Source of the DNA: an uncultured Bacilli bacterium
Lineage (GTDB): Bacteria > Bacillota_I > Bacilli_A > RF39 > UBA660
Length of the DNA stretch: 57,565 nt
Direction: 5' to 3'
Assembly: GCA_947632345.1 (NCBI GenBank)
Contig: CANROW010000006.1
Coordinates: 1-57,565 of the forward strand
In this document: piece by piece, positions 18,339 through 26,590 of the stretch
Position numbering within the stretch: position 1 is the first letter of the stretch
Layout of the letters: each line of letters starts with the position of its first letter
Notes under the pieces: generated by a model
Told to the model about the DNA's origin: nothing
Database searches by the model: none
Seen by the model: the letters and a program-made list of their open reading frames with translations, nothing else
Position numbers and translations under genes: made by a program

Positions 18339-18351
18339 TAGAGAGTGCTAA
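18325..18351. promoter_or_regulatory. CIRCE operator (HrcA-binding site)
   Basis: TTAGCACTT, nine bases, GAGTGCTAA: 9-9-9 architecture matching the CIRCE consensus with one mismatch in the left arm. It overlaps the clpB promoter. It also lies 67 bp upstream of the divergent gene at 18418, which it might affect. Confidence 0.93.
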
Positions 18352-18417
18352 AATAATTTGCTTTTTTTATTAATATGTGTTAGTATAGATGTACTTTTTC
18401 AAAAAGAGGTGAATGAT

Positions 18418-19047
18418 TTGCACAAGAAAAAGATTCTAGGATGTCTCATTCTATCATTAATAGTATTGACTTTGGGAATAGCTGTTATTTTTGATGTTAA
18501 ATACCAGCATGAGAATTTAGAGAATGATGTTTCATCTAGAATGGATGAAAAGATAGAAAATATCAGTTTCGTTGCTAAAGATGTGCACGATGTTGTCAGC
18601 AACGACTCAATTAGAGAAGTGGCAGTTAAAATCCATCGCTTTGAAGTATTTGATGGCTTGACCATTGAAGAATTGTCAGATAAATTGAATAGATCTTTAA
18701 ATGGTGTACTTTCTAACAAAGGTGAAATGATAGCTACTAAGTGTGTACAATTGGGAATTGATCCTTATCTTGCCGTAGGAATAATGCTTCTTGAAACAGG
18801 TTGTAGTTTTTCTTGTAGTTATCTTTCAACTACTTATTATAATGTTGGTGGAATGGTTGCTAATAGTGGCTACTATCAAAAATTTTCTAACATCGATGAA
18901 GGAATTGACGCTTTTTTAAATAATCTTTATTATAATTATTATGAATTTGGCTTAAACACAGCTGAAAAGATTAATCCTAAATATGCTGAATCACCATTAT
19001 GGTCAGAACAGGTCAATAATTATATAAAACTAATTAAAGAAAAATAA
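18418..19047 (+). CDS. Membrane-anchored glucosaminidase/lysozyme-like protein
   Basis: A 209-residue protein with an N-terminal membrane anchor or uncleaved signal (KKKILGCLILSLIVLTLGIAV). The C-terminal ~110 residues resemble the lysozyme-like/glucosaminidase (GH73-type) domain: ATKCVQLGIDPYLAVGIMLLE with a candidate catalytic Glu in LLETG, then YYNVGGM and a periodic FLNNLYYNYYEFG helix. It would cut peptidoglycan glycan strands outside the cell. TTG 18418 after GAGGTG is the most likely start; an upstream TTG at 18358 would run into the divergent promoter. Family assignment is by motif only. Confidence 0.6.
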   Translation: MHKKKILGCLILSLIVLTLGIAVIFDVKYQHENLENDVSSRMDEKIENISFVAKDVHDVVSNDSIREVAVKIHRFEVFDGLTIEELSDKLNRSLNGVLSNKGEMIATKCVQLGIDPYLAVGIMLLETGCSFSCSYLSTTYYNVGGMVANSGYYQKFSNIDEGIDAFLNNLYYNYYEFGLNTAEKINPKYAESPLWSEQVNNYIKLIKEK

Positions 19048-19054
19048 TGTTTAT

Positions 19055-19090
19055 ATAGACAAAAAATTCATCAAATTTTTTGTCTTTTTT
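19055..19090 (+). terminator. Terminator after the glucosaminidase-like gene
   Basis: GACAAAAAATT/AATTTTTTGTC stem with loop CATCA, then seven Ts. A second hairpin (AAAAAGAC/GTCTTTTT, 19112-19140) follows. Confidence 0.75.
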
Positions 19091-19559
19091 TGTTCGACAA
19101 ATCGGATTGTTAAAAAGACGTAAACCAATGATGTCTTTTTTACGTTTTGCTCTTTTTTAAACTCTTATATGCAATAACAAAAAAATGAAAAAAATAAAAA
19201 AATGAAATTCTTGAAAATGTAAATTTTTTAAAAAAAAGTTAAAAAAATAAAAATGTAAAAACGATGTTAAAAAAGTGTTAAAGCCTTGTCATTAAAAGGA
19301 AAAATGCTGTTTTGATACATAAAAAAAGATTTTAAAAAAAATTGAAAAAATAAAAAATGTCAAAAATGTAAAATTTGAAAAAAATGATTTTTTTGAAAAA
19401 ATGCTTAATATTCTTGTTGCATAAGAGAATGCTTTTTTTATATCGAACAAATTTTTGAAAAAAAAGCAAAAAAATATTGTAGAATTTTATTGACTAGTTT
19501 TCCTCGATTATATTACAATTGCCTTAAGGATGAGGTAAGCTTGAGAGGAGTGTGTGACA
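19091..19559 (+). other. A-rich non-coding stretch upstream of nrdD
   Basis: About 470 bp with no supportable ORF. Between roughly 19170 and 19480 the + strand consists largely of A-runs separated by TG/TT (units such as AAAAAATGAAAAA), with very little C. A hairpin (19112-19140) precedes it, and a weak hairpin with T-run lies near 19403-19440. TTGACT (19490) with TATTAC 15 bp downstream is the best nrdD promoter candidate, but its spacing is short. I find no convincing NrdR box. The long leader may hold a regulatory RNA or bendable DNA. Confidence 0.45.
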
Positions 19560-21869
19560 ATGAATGAAGAAGCTTTTACTAATTTGAAAGTCATAAAAAG
19601 AAATGGCAAAAAAGTGGATTTTGATGGAATGAAGATTGCAGTAGCCATCAAGAAGGGATTTGATAATCTAAAAACGGATCGATATGCTCATTTATCTTTG
19701 GGTGTTGAGTATACCGAAAAAGATAGTCAAAAAGTTTATCAAAATGTCATAAAACGTATCGAGAAAGAATATAAAGATGCTGATAAGATTAAAATCGAAG
19801 AAATTCAAGATATGATTGAAGATGAACTTAAGAAAAAAGGCTATACAGATGTATATGAATCTTTTGCTGATTATCGTGAAAAGAGAAGACAATCAAGAGA
19901 AATGTTTTCTGACGATAAAAAAATGCATAAATTTTTAAAGACGATAGAAGGTTTAGGATTAAAATCATCTGTTGAAGATAATACTAAGAGAGAAAATGCC
20001 AATGTCAATGGTGATACAGCGATGGGAACGATGCTTCAATATGGTTCAACTGTATCAAAGGAATTTGCTAAAGATTATTTGATGAAAAAGAAATTTGCCG
20101 ATTTACACGATAATGGTGATATCCATATCCACGATTTGGATTTTATGCCAATGGGAACGACGACATGTATGCAAATTGATTTGGATAAACTATTTAAGAA
20201 CGGTTTTTCAACTGGACATGGACATTTGCGAACACCAAATGATATTATGAGCTATACAGCTCTAGCAGCTATTGCCATTCAATCAAATCAAAATGATCAA
20301 CATGGTGGACAAAGTATTCCAGCTTTTGACTACTATATGGCACCTGGAGTATTGAAGACTTTTAAAAAACAATTCAAACAAACAATTGCTGATTTATTGG
20401 ATTATACCGATTTTAATAAATTCATAAATATGAGTACAATTGCTAAAGATATTGATAAAATCGATAGTATTGATGTCGATCTAACAATGTTTGAAAAATA
20501 TGAGAAAGAGAGCTGCCAATTACATCGATTATTCGGAATGGCTTATGATAAAGCTCTAGCTAAAACTGATCGTATTACATTCCAAGCTATGGAAGCTTTT
20601 GTTCATAACTTGAATACGATGCATTCAAGAGCTGGTGCGCAAGTACCATTCTCATCAATCAATTTTGGTACAGATACATCATTAGAAGGAAGAATGGTCA
20701 TTAAGAATTATCTATTAGCTGTTGAAAAAGGATTAGGACATAGTGAGACACCTATTTTCCCAATATCAATTTTTAAGGTAAAAGAAGGAGTTAACTATAA
20801 TCCAGAAGATCCAAACTACGATTTATTTAAATTGTCTTGTAAAGTTTCAGCTAAGAGATTGTTCCCAAATTTCTCATTTATCGATGCTCCATTTAATATT
20901 CAATATTATAAACCTGGAGATTATCGGACAGAAGTTGGATATATGGGATGCCGTACAAGAGTATTAGCTAATGTTGTTGATCCTGATCGGGCTATTACAC
21001 CAGGTCGTGGAAATCTATCATTTACTTCAATTAATTTACCAAGATTAGGAATTAAACATGGTAAGGTTTTGGGAAGAGAAGAAACGGATTTAGATGGTTT
21101 CTTTGAAGAACTAGGTGAATTAGTTGAGGCCGTAAAAGATCAATTGTTAGAAAGATTTGAAATTCAATGCAGTAAGCATGTTTACAATTTCCCATTCTTA
21201 TTGGGACAAGGTGTATGGCTTGATTCCGAAAAATTGAAAGATAATGATCGTATTCGTCGCATCTTGAAACATGGTACGTTGAGTATTGGATTCATCGGAC
21301 TTGCTGAGTGCTTAAAAGCCTTGATTGGAAAGCATCATGGTGAAAGTGAAGAAGCCCAAGAACTAGGATTGAAGATAGTTGGATTTATCAGAAAAAAATG
21401 TGATGAATATTCTGAGAAGTACAATCTTAACTTTACTTGTTTAGCAACACCAGCTGAAGGATTGAGTGGACGATTTACAAGTATTGATAAAGCTATTTAT
21501 GGAAAGATAAAGGGAGTTACTGATCGTGCTTATTATACAAATTCATTCCATATTCCTGTTTACTATAATATAACAATTAAAGAGAAGCTTCACAAAGAGG
21601 CACCATATCACGCTTTGACAAATGCTGGTCACATTTCTTATATTGAATTAGATGGTGATCCAAGTGAAAATCTTGATGCATTTGAACGCGTTATTAGAAT
21701 TATGAAAGAAGAAGGAATTGGTTACGGAGCTGTTAACCATCCTGTTGATAGAGATCCAGTTTGTGGATATGTTGGGGTTATTGGTGATGTTTGCCCAGGA
21801 TGCGGAAGACGCGAGGGTGAAAGTGTTAGTTTAGAGAAGATAACTACATTGAATTGTGGTTGTCAATAA
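19560..21869 (+). CDS. nrdD: Anaerobic ribonucleoside-triphosphate reductase, catalytic body without the glycyl-radical domain
   Basis: A 769-residue class III ribonucleotide reductase large subunit. Residues 1-95 form an ATP-cone (VIKRNGKKVDF). The barrel has MPMGTTTCMQIDLDKLF, a QSNQNDQHGGQSIP block, SRAGAQVPFSSINFGTDTS, YMGCRTRV and GRGNLSFTSINLPRLG, all typical of the clostridial/Bacteroides NrdD group. It ends with the metal-binding cysteines (C735, C745, C748, and C766/C768 in the tail NCGCQ) and stops there. The glycyl-radical segment that normally follows is encoded separately at 21892. ATG 19560 is 9 bp after GAGAGGAG. It makes dNTPs from NTPs without oxygen, in an operon with the radical peptide and nrdG. 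Confidence 0.92.
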   Translation: MNEEAFTNLKVIKRNGKKVDFDGMKIAVAIKKGFDNLKTDRYAHLSLGVEYTEKDSQKVYQNVIKRIEKEYKDADKIKIEEIQDMIEDELKKKGYTDVYESFADYREKRRQSREMFSDDKKMHKFLKTIEGLGLKSSVEDNTKRENANVNGDTAMGTMLQYGSTVSKEFAKDYLMKKKFADLHDNGDIHIHDLDFMPMGTTTCMQIDLDKLFKNGFSTGHGHLRTPNDIMSYTALAAIAIQSNQNDQHGGQSIPAFDYYMAPGVLKTFKKQFKQTIADLLDYTDFNKFINMSTIAKDIDKIDSIDVDLTMFEKYEKESCQLHRLFGMAYDKALAKTDRITFQAMEAFVHNLNTMHSRAGAQVPFSSINFGTDTSLEGRMVIKNYLLAVEKGLGHSETPIFPISIFKVKEGVNYNPEDPNYDLFKLSCKVSAKRLFPNFSFIDAPFNIQYYKPGDYRTEVGYMGCRTRVLANVVDPDRAITPGRGNLSFTSINLPRLGIKHGKVLGREETDLDGFFEELGELVEAVKDQLLERFEIQCSKHVYNFPFLLGQGVWLDSEKLKDNDRIRRILKHGTLSIGFIGLAECLKALIGKHHGESEEAQELGLKIVGFIRKKCDEYSEKYNLNFTCLATPAEGLSGRFTSIDKAIYGKIKGVTDRAYYTNSFHIPVYYNITIKEKLHKEAPYHALTNAGHISYIELDGDPSENLDAFERVIRIMKEEGIGYGAVNHPVDRDPVCGYVGVIGDVCPGCGRREGESVSLEKITTLNCGCQ

Positions 21870-21891
21870 AAAAAGAAGAGAGGTAAAAAAT

Positions 21892-22074
21892 ATGAAAAAT
21901 GAAATGAGAGAAGAAGAAAAGAAAAATGTAAAAACAGTAGGAGAAGGAGTTGGATTCGAAAGAATTAGAAGAATCACTGGATATTTAGTTGGAACTATCG
22001 ACAGATTTAATGACGGAAAACGGGCTGAAGTAGAAGATAGAGTTAAACATGGTGGTCCAGAAGTTTATATTTAG
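21892..22074 (+). CDS. Stand-alone glycyl-radical domain of NrdD
   Basis: A 60-residue protein matching the C-terminal glycyl-radical segment of clostridial-type NrdD: GVGFERIRRITGYLVGT, then DRFNDGKRAEVEDRVKH. Gly30 in RRITGYL is the expected radical site. It has its own ATG with AGAGAGG eight bases upstream, 22 bp after the nrdD stop and in a different frame. Its N-terminal 17 residues are Lys/Glu-rich and unlike NrdD. It presumably docks into the NrdD barrel and is activated by NrdG, encoded 9 bp downstream. The nearest known analogy is GrcA/YfiD, a stand-alone glycyl-radical cofactor of pyruvate formate-lyase, but this sequence is clearly NrdD-derived. Confidence 0.85.
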   Translation: MKNEMREEEKKNVKTVGEGVGFERIRRITGYLVGTIDRFNDGKRAEVEDRVKHGGPEVYI

Positions 22075-22083
22075 TGATCAGAT

Positions 22084-22644
22084 ATGAACATTAGATTAGC
22101 TGCTCCGCTACAAAAGAATAGCATCGTTGACGGAGAGGGGATTAGGGCTGTCATTTGGACGCAGGGATGCATTCATGATTGCCCAGGATGTCACAATCCA
22201 GAAACTCATGATATGAGTGGAGGAGTTGTTGTTGATGTTGAAGAATTAAAGCAACAGATAAAGTCTTTAAGCGAAGAAGTTGGTGTAACATTCAGCGGTG
22301 GTGATCCATTTTGCCAAATGGTCGAGTGTACAGAACTTGCTAAATACTGTCATAAATGTGGTCTAAATGTTTGGTGTTATACGGGCTATACCTACGAAAA
22401 ATTGATGACTATGGCCAAGACTAATAAGGATGTTCTTCCATTCTTAAAAGAGATTGATGTTTTAGTGGATGGACCATTCATTATGAAAGAACGAAGTTTT
22501 GATGTCAAGTTTCGAGGTTCAAAAAATCAACGCATAATTGATGTGCCAAAGAGTCTTAAGACTGGTAAAGTTGTTGAGATAAAACAATATCAATACAAAG
22601 AGAGAAAAGCCCCTGAAAAGAAAGAGACAAATATATATATTTAA
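22084..22644 (+). CDS. nrdG: Anaerobic ribonucleotide reductase activase (radical SAM)
   Basis: A 186-residue radical SAM enzyme. The cluster motif is C29-x3-C33-x2-C36 within TQGCIHDCPGCHNPETH, and TFSGGDPF is the SAM-binding GGDP block. NrdG uses a [4Fe-4S] cluster and SAM to make the glycyl radical on NrdD; here the target glycine is on the separate 60-residue peptide. It is a full-length member with a short Lys-rich C-terminal tail. It begins 9 bp after the peptide gene, consistent with a three-gene operon, and is followed by a terminator. Confidence 0.93.
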   Translation: MNIRLAAPLQKNSIVDGEGIRAVIWTQGCIHDCPGCHNPETHDMSGGVVVDVEELKQQIKSLSEEVGVTFSGGDPFCQMVECTELAKYCHKCGLNVWCYTGYTYEKLMTMAKTNKDVLPFLKEIDVLVDGPFIMKERSFDVKFRGSKNQRIIDVPKSLKTGKVVEIKQYQYKERKAPEKKETNIYI

Positions 22645-22667
22645 AGAATGCTTAGCATTCTTTTTTT
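22645..22667 (+). terminator. Terminator of the nrd operon
   Basis: Perfect AGAATGC/GCATTCT stem, TTA loop, seven Ts. Confidence 0.85.
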
Positions 22668-22697
22668 ATGCTATAATGTAAATGTTGGAGTGATTTT

Positions 22698-22880
22698 ATG
22701 GATAAAGTTACAGATAAAAACAAAGATAAAGCTGTCATAAATGATAAGATAGCATCTGATATAAATCGTAAAGCTAAATATAATGATGAAGGTGATGAAG
22801 CTATCGCTGATTTTACTTATGATATGTTAATTAATAAGAAGGATAATTATAAGGATCTTTATAGTGATTACGAAGATTAG
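22698..22880 (+). CDS. Small charged protein of unknown function
   Basis: A 60-residue, Asp/Lys-rich soluble protein without recognisable motif. GGAGTG lies just upstream of the ATG, and it sits 8 bp before the PHP gene, so the two are probably cotranscribed. The strong ribosome-binding site supports a real gene. Confidence 0.55.
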   Translation: MDKVTDKNKDKAVINDKIASDINRKAKYNDEGDEAIADFTYDMLINKKDNYKDLYSDYED

Positions 22881-22888
22881 GTGATATA

Positions 22889-23702
22889 ATGCGAGCTGAT
22901 TTACATATTCATACTAATCATTCCGATGGCGTATATTCTTTAGAAGAAGTTGTTGAAAGAGCAAAACTAAATAAAATGTCAATTATAGCGATAACTGACC
23001 ACGATAATGTAGGCTGTTATGATGATTATTGTAGATTAAAAGAACAGCTCAATTATCCCGTTATAATTGGCATAGAATTGTCGACTAATTATTGTGATAC
23101 CGCTGTGCATATTCTTGGTTATTTTAAGGATAACATCATAGGTGATGAGTTGTTGTCATATGTTAGAAATATTCCTAAACAACGTGAAAAACGGGCGCAA
23201 GAAATAATTGAAAAGTTAAAGAAGTATTACGATATAGATTGATTATGATGAATTATCTAAAACAATTAATGGCATTGTTGCGCGTCCGCATCTTGCGAGA
23301 TACATATCCGAAAAGTATCATCTCGATTATGAAGAAGCCTTTCAAAAATATCTATCTTCAAAAAGTTTAGCGTATGTGCCTTTTTCACCTTTATCAACTA
23401 AAGAGGTCATCGATTTACTCCATCGTAATAATGCTATTGCAATTTGGGCTCATCCTGTTCTTTCAAAAGGCAAAATAGATGAAAAGGATATTCTGGCAAT
23501 GGGAATAGATGGCATAGAAGGAATCTATCCTGAAAACACGGAAGAAGATACAGTTCATTATCAAAAGCTGGCCAAAAAACATAAACTTTTATTAACAGCA
23601 GGAAGTGATTTTCACGATGATATTAGTCATAGTGAGATTGGGACTTGTTATCTTGAAGGAAAAAATTTAGAAGTTTTTTTAGATAAAATTAATACAAAAT
23701 AA
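22889..23702 (+). pseudogene. PHP-domain phosphoesterase, frameshifted
   Basis: A PHP-family phosphoesterase (TrpH/YciV-like, in which members hydrolyse 3',5'-nucleotides or act on RNA ends) in two frames. The first part (22889-23242) carries LHIHTNHSDG and ITDHDNVG. After a shift of one base around 23238-23241 the protein continues in another frame with ARPHLARYISEKY, AIWAHPVLSKGK and AGSDFH. All expected metal ligands are present if the parts are joined, so the break is a single indel. It may be a real inactivating mutation, a programmed shift or a base-call error. Translation could restart only at an internal codon such as the one near 23376. Terminator at 23701-23727. Confidence 0.8.
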
Positions 23703-23727
23703 AAAGAAGATTTCTCTTCTTTTTTTG
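23701..23727. terminator. Bidirectional terminator between the PHP gene and the surface protein
   Basis: AAGAAGA/TCTTCTT stem with TTTC loop, A-run on the left and T-run on the right. Confidence 0.75.
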
Positions 23728-23728
23728 A

Positions 23729-24736
23729 TTACATAAATTTCTTCTTTTTACTTACTAATATTATAGCAATAGCACCGAGAGCAATAACAGTAGAAATGAT
23801 ATATGGATTAGTTCTACCTGTATGTGGATTATCTGGTAAGCAAGCTTTTTCATAGGCATCTTTATCAACTATTGTTCCTTTATCATCATAATATTTACCA
23901 TCTTTAATCATACATTTTGGTAAACATACTTTTCGGTAGTCTTCTTCTTCTATTTCATTACCATCTTTATCATAGTATTTATCATCTCTTACGCCACAAC
24001 TAGGATTACAAGATTTCTTGTAAGTAGGTTCATCTACAGCTTTACCATCTTTATCGTAATACTTACCATTTTTTACTTCACATTTTGGATTAGGTGTTGT
24101 TGGTGTAGGACAAGCCTTCTCATAAGTTCCTTTGTCTACAACTTTTCCAGTGTTATCATAATATTTACCACCATATTCTTTACAAACAGGGCAGACATCT
24201 GGATCACCAGTTACTTCATAAACTCTTCCTGACATATATTCATAAGTAACAGCTCCAAAAACTTTTATAGATGGGTTTTTAACATCAACTGTTAAGATGT
24301 AATATTTTTTACCACAAAATGTTTCTAATGTAATTGGCTTTTCTTCATAATCGTCATAACACCAATATTCTCCATCAGCAACTAATTTTTCGAATTTGGT
24401 AACATCTTCATCTCCACCTTCTAGAGTACCAGCTTGTCTTTTAGCGTCGATTGCATCTTGAACTTTTTTAATTTCATCATATTTCTCTTTGGTCAATTCA
24501 GTTAATTTGTAATATATTTCAGAATTGTCTTCTGTAACGCCTATTGATGTTGACCTCTCTGTCAAAACAATATGGTTTTCACCAATCTTTAGGGTATCAG
24601 GCATTAAAACGTATCCCTCATAGTCATAAGTCATCTTCCCACTAGATGGCGCAGCATTAACTATATTAACTCCTACAAATATACTCGTTATTCCTATTAC
24701 TAACAATGTTAGTATTTTTAAATTTTTCTTTATCAT
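23729..24736 (-). CDS. Cell-wall-anchored surface protein with Cys-paired tandem repeats and NPHTG sorting signal
   Basis: A 335-residue secreted protein. It has a signal peptide (KKNLKILTLLVIGI...NAAPSS), an N-terminal domain of about 170 residues, then four imperfect repeats of roughly 37-45 residues. Each repeat has the pattern C...GKYYD..G..VD...Y.K.C, so each brings a potential disulphide pair. The C-terminus is a sortase signal: NPHTG, a hydrophobic stretch and KKKK. NPxTx is the motif used by class B sortases, and a class B sortase is encoded divergently next door. ATG 24736 follows AAAGGAGGATAGAA. Ligand and role unknown; adhesion or heme/metal capture are possibilities. Confidence 0.8.
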   Translation of the reverse strand: MIKKNLKILTLLVIGITSIFVGVNIVNAAPSSGKMTYDYEGYVLMPDTLKIGENHIVLTERSTSIGVTEDNSEIYYKLTELTKEKYDEIKKVQDAIDAKRQAGTLEGGDEDVTKFEKLVADGEYWCYDDYEEKPITLETFCGKKYYILTVDVKNPSIKVFGAVTYEYMSGRVYEVTGDPDVCPVCKEYGGKYYDNTGKVVDKGTYEKACPTPTTPNPKCEVKNGKYYDKDGKAVDEPTYKKSCNPSCGVRDDKYYDKDGNEIEEEDYRKVCLPKCMIKDGKYYDDKGTIVDKDAYEKACLPDNPHTGRTNPYIISTVIALGAIAIILVSKKKKFM

Positions 24737-24921
24737 TTCTATCCTCCTTTTACAATAAAATATTAACATATTTATTTTTGTCTTTCAATAATATGAATTT
24801 ATTTGTTTTTATTATGTGTAAAATGTTGACATTTATTCTAGTGTACATATTTGTCATTAATGTTGTCTATAATATTCATGTGTGTTAATATATTATTAGA
24901 ATAAATTGAGGAGCATTAAAG

Positions 24922-26562
24922 ATGTATAAGATTTTAGTTGAAGTTGACAAAAAAAATTTAGCATTTTCTCTATACAATTTACGTAGTAAAGTAGAAAATT
25001 TAAATGACACCAATATAATTAATACAGAAAAAATGGTTTTTAGCGATGCTTATATTAAAAATAACATTGATCTAATTAAATCTTTTTTTAATTTAATTGT
25101 CTTAAAAAATAATATTGAGACTGTCGATATATCTGTTAATGCTTTGTGCCCCATCGTCTTTTTTATAATAGGAGACAATTCTAAAATAAAAAATGTAAAC
25201 TTATTAGAGGACAAAGTAATCAGTTATACAGTATTTGAACTATTATTATCTAGTAAATACATTGAAAATGTCAATTGTTATGCAATGCCATCTTTCATGT
25301 TCGATAAATTAGATATCGATAAAAATATGCGAGTTACTTCGCGATGTGAAGTATTATTTGTAAGTAACTTTATGGATATGAATAGTTTTAACAATTATTC
25401 TGATGTATATTATAAAAAGAACATAGTAATTGATTGCCAATTTAAAGAAAGAGATAAAGAAGATATAGAGTCTTTTTTCAGATTTAACAATAATTTAAAA
25501 ATTATGAATTTATATCATACTAGTGAAGATAGTATTGATTACCTCTTAGACATCGTCAAAAATAATAACAAGAAAAATATTAAAATCATTCTTAATCAAG
25601 ATAAAAATGATAGTAGTATTATTAAATTATGTAATAAAGTCGTTGAAAAAAATAAAAAGCTCATAAAAAATAATAATCTAAAAATTAAGGTAAATTATAT
25701 AAAAGAGTATCGTGATAAAAATATGCTAAAGCAAGTTAATCTCAATTTCTTTAGAATTATTTTAATCCTCTTTATAGTTTTAGCTTTTCTTGTCTGTATC
25801 ATCTTTTTTGTCAAATATAGAGAAGATACCAATGATATCAATGATGAACTTGACGATATTGCTAGTATAATTGATTTAAATGACATAGATAATTATATAG
25901 CTGAAGAAGAAAAGATAGAAGAACAGGAGCAACAAGAAGAAGTGGATAGTTCACAAACCAAACCTCCTGTCAATGATGCCAAACCTGATCCATATGCTAA
26001 TACTTTTGATCAAATTTTTTCTGAATTGTTGAAGATTAATGATGAGACAGTAGGTTGGTTAAAAGTTAATAATACCAATATCAATTATCCAGTAACCAAA
26101 CATAGTGATAATGATTATTATTTGAATAATAGTTATTATAAACAACAAAATACACATGGTTGGGTATTTATGGATTATCGCAATAGTATAGATAAATTAG
26201 ATAAAAATACGATTATTTATGGTCATCGCAATAATAAGGGCTTAATGTTTGGCAGTTTAAAAAATGTTTTGGATAAGAATTGGTATACTGATAAAAATAA
26301 TCAAAAAATTACGTTTAATACATTGAATGGTGATATGCAGTGGCAGATTTTTTCAATATATACCTTAAAAAATACAAACGATTATTTAGCAAATCATTTT
26401 GATAATGATGAGAGTTATAAAACATTTATAGAGATGATTAAGAAAAGGAGTATCTATAATTTTGGCATTGATGTTGGAATTGATGATAATATTTTGACCC
26501 TTTCAACATGCTATAATAATGCTGAATATCGTTTAGTTGTCCATGCTAAATTGATTAAGTAA
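24922..26562 (+). CDS. srtB: Class B sortase with an extra N-terminal cytoplasmic domain
   Basis: A 546-residue sortase. Residues 1-270 are a soluble domain I do not recognise; one membrane helix (about 275-297) and an acidic linker rich in Glu/Asp follow. The last ~200 residues are a class B sortase with catalytic His435 (YGHR), Cys530 (TLSTC) and Arg537 (EYRLVVHAKL). It cleaves sorting signals and links proteins to peptidoglycan. The surface protein with NPHTG, divergent from it, is the obvious substrate. Ordinary SrtB is about 250 residues, so the N-terminal half is exceptional: it faces the cytoplasm and could sense or tether. Start ATG follows GAGGAGC. Confidence 0.85.
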   Translation: MYKILVEVDKKNLAFSLYNLRSKVENLNDTNIINTEKMVFSDAYIKNNIDLIKSFFNLIVLKNNIETVDISVNALCPIVFFIIGDNSKIKNVNLLEDKVISYTVFELLLSSKYIENVNCYAMPSFMFDKLDIDKNMRVTSRCEVLFVSNFMDMNSFNNYSDVYYKKNIVIDCQFKERDKEDIESFFRFNNNLKIMNLYHTSEDSIDYLLDIVKNNNKKNIKIILNQDKNDSSIIKLCNKVVEKNKKLIKNNNLKIKVNYIKEYRDKNMLKQVNLNFFRIILILFIVLAFLVCIIFFVKYREDTNDINDELDDIASIIDLNDIDNYIAEEEKIEEQEQQEEVDSSQTKPPVNDAKPDPYANTFDQIFSELLKINDETVGWLKVNNTNINYPVTKHSDNDYYLNNSYYKQQNTHGWVFMDYRNSIDKLDKNTIIYGHRNNKGLMFGSLKNVLDKNWYTDKNNQKITFNTLNGDMQWQIFSIYTLKNTNDYLANHFDNDESYKTFIEMIKKRSIYNFGIDVGIDDNILTLSTCYNNAEYRLVVHAKLIK

Positions 26563-26564
26563 AT

Positions 26565-26590
26565 AAAAAATAGTCCTAGCGACTATTATT
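26565..26590. terminator. Bidirectional terminator between sortase and DUF3137 gene
   Basis: AATAGTC/GACTATT stem (26569-26575/26581-26587) overlapping the stop codon of the opposing gene. Confidence 0.6.

Noticed and set aside
19430-19559. NrdR box before nrdD
   Set aside because: AATATTGTAG is only a partial half-match to the NrdR palindrome and no second box is present.
21856-21891. Earlier GTG start for the glycyl-radical peptide at 21856
   Set aside because: It overlaps the end of nrdD, has no ribosome-binding site, and ATG 21892 has AGAGAGG at good spacing.
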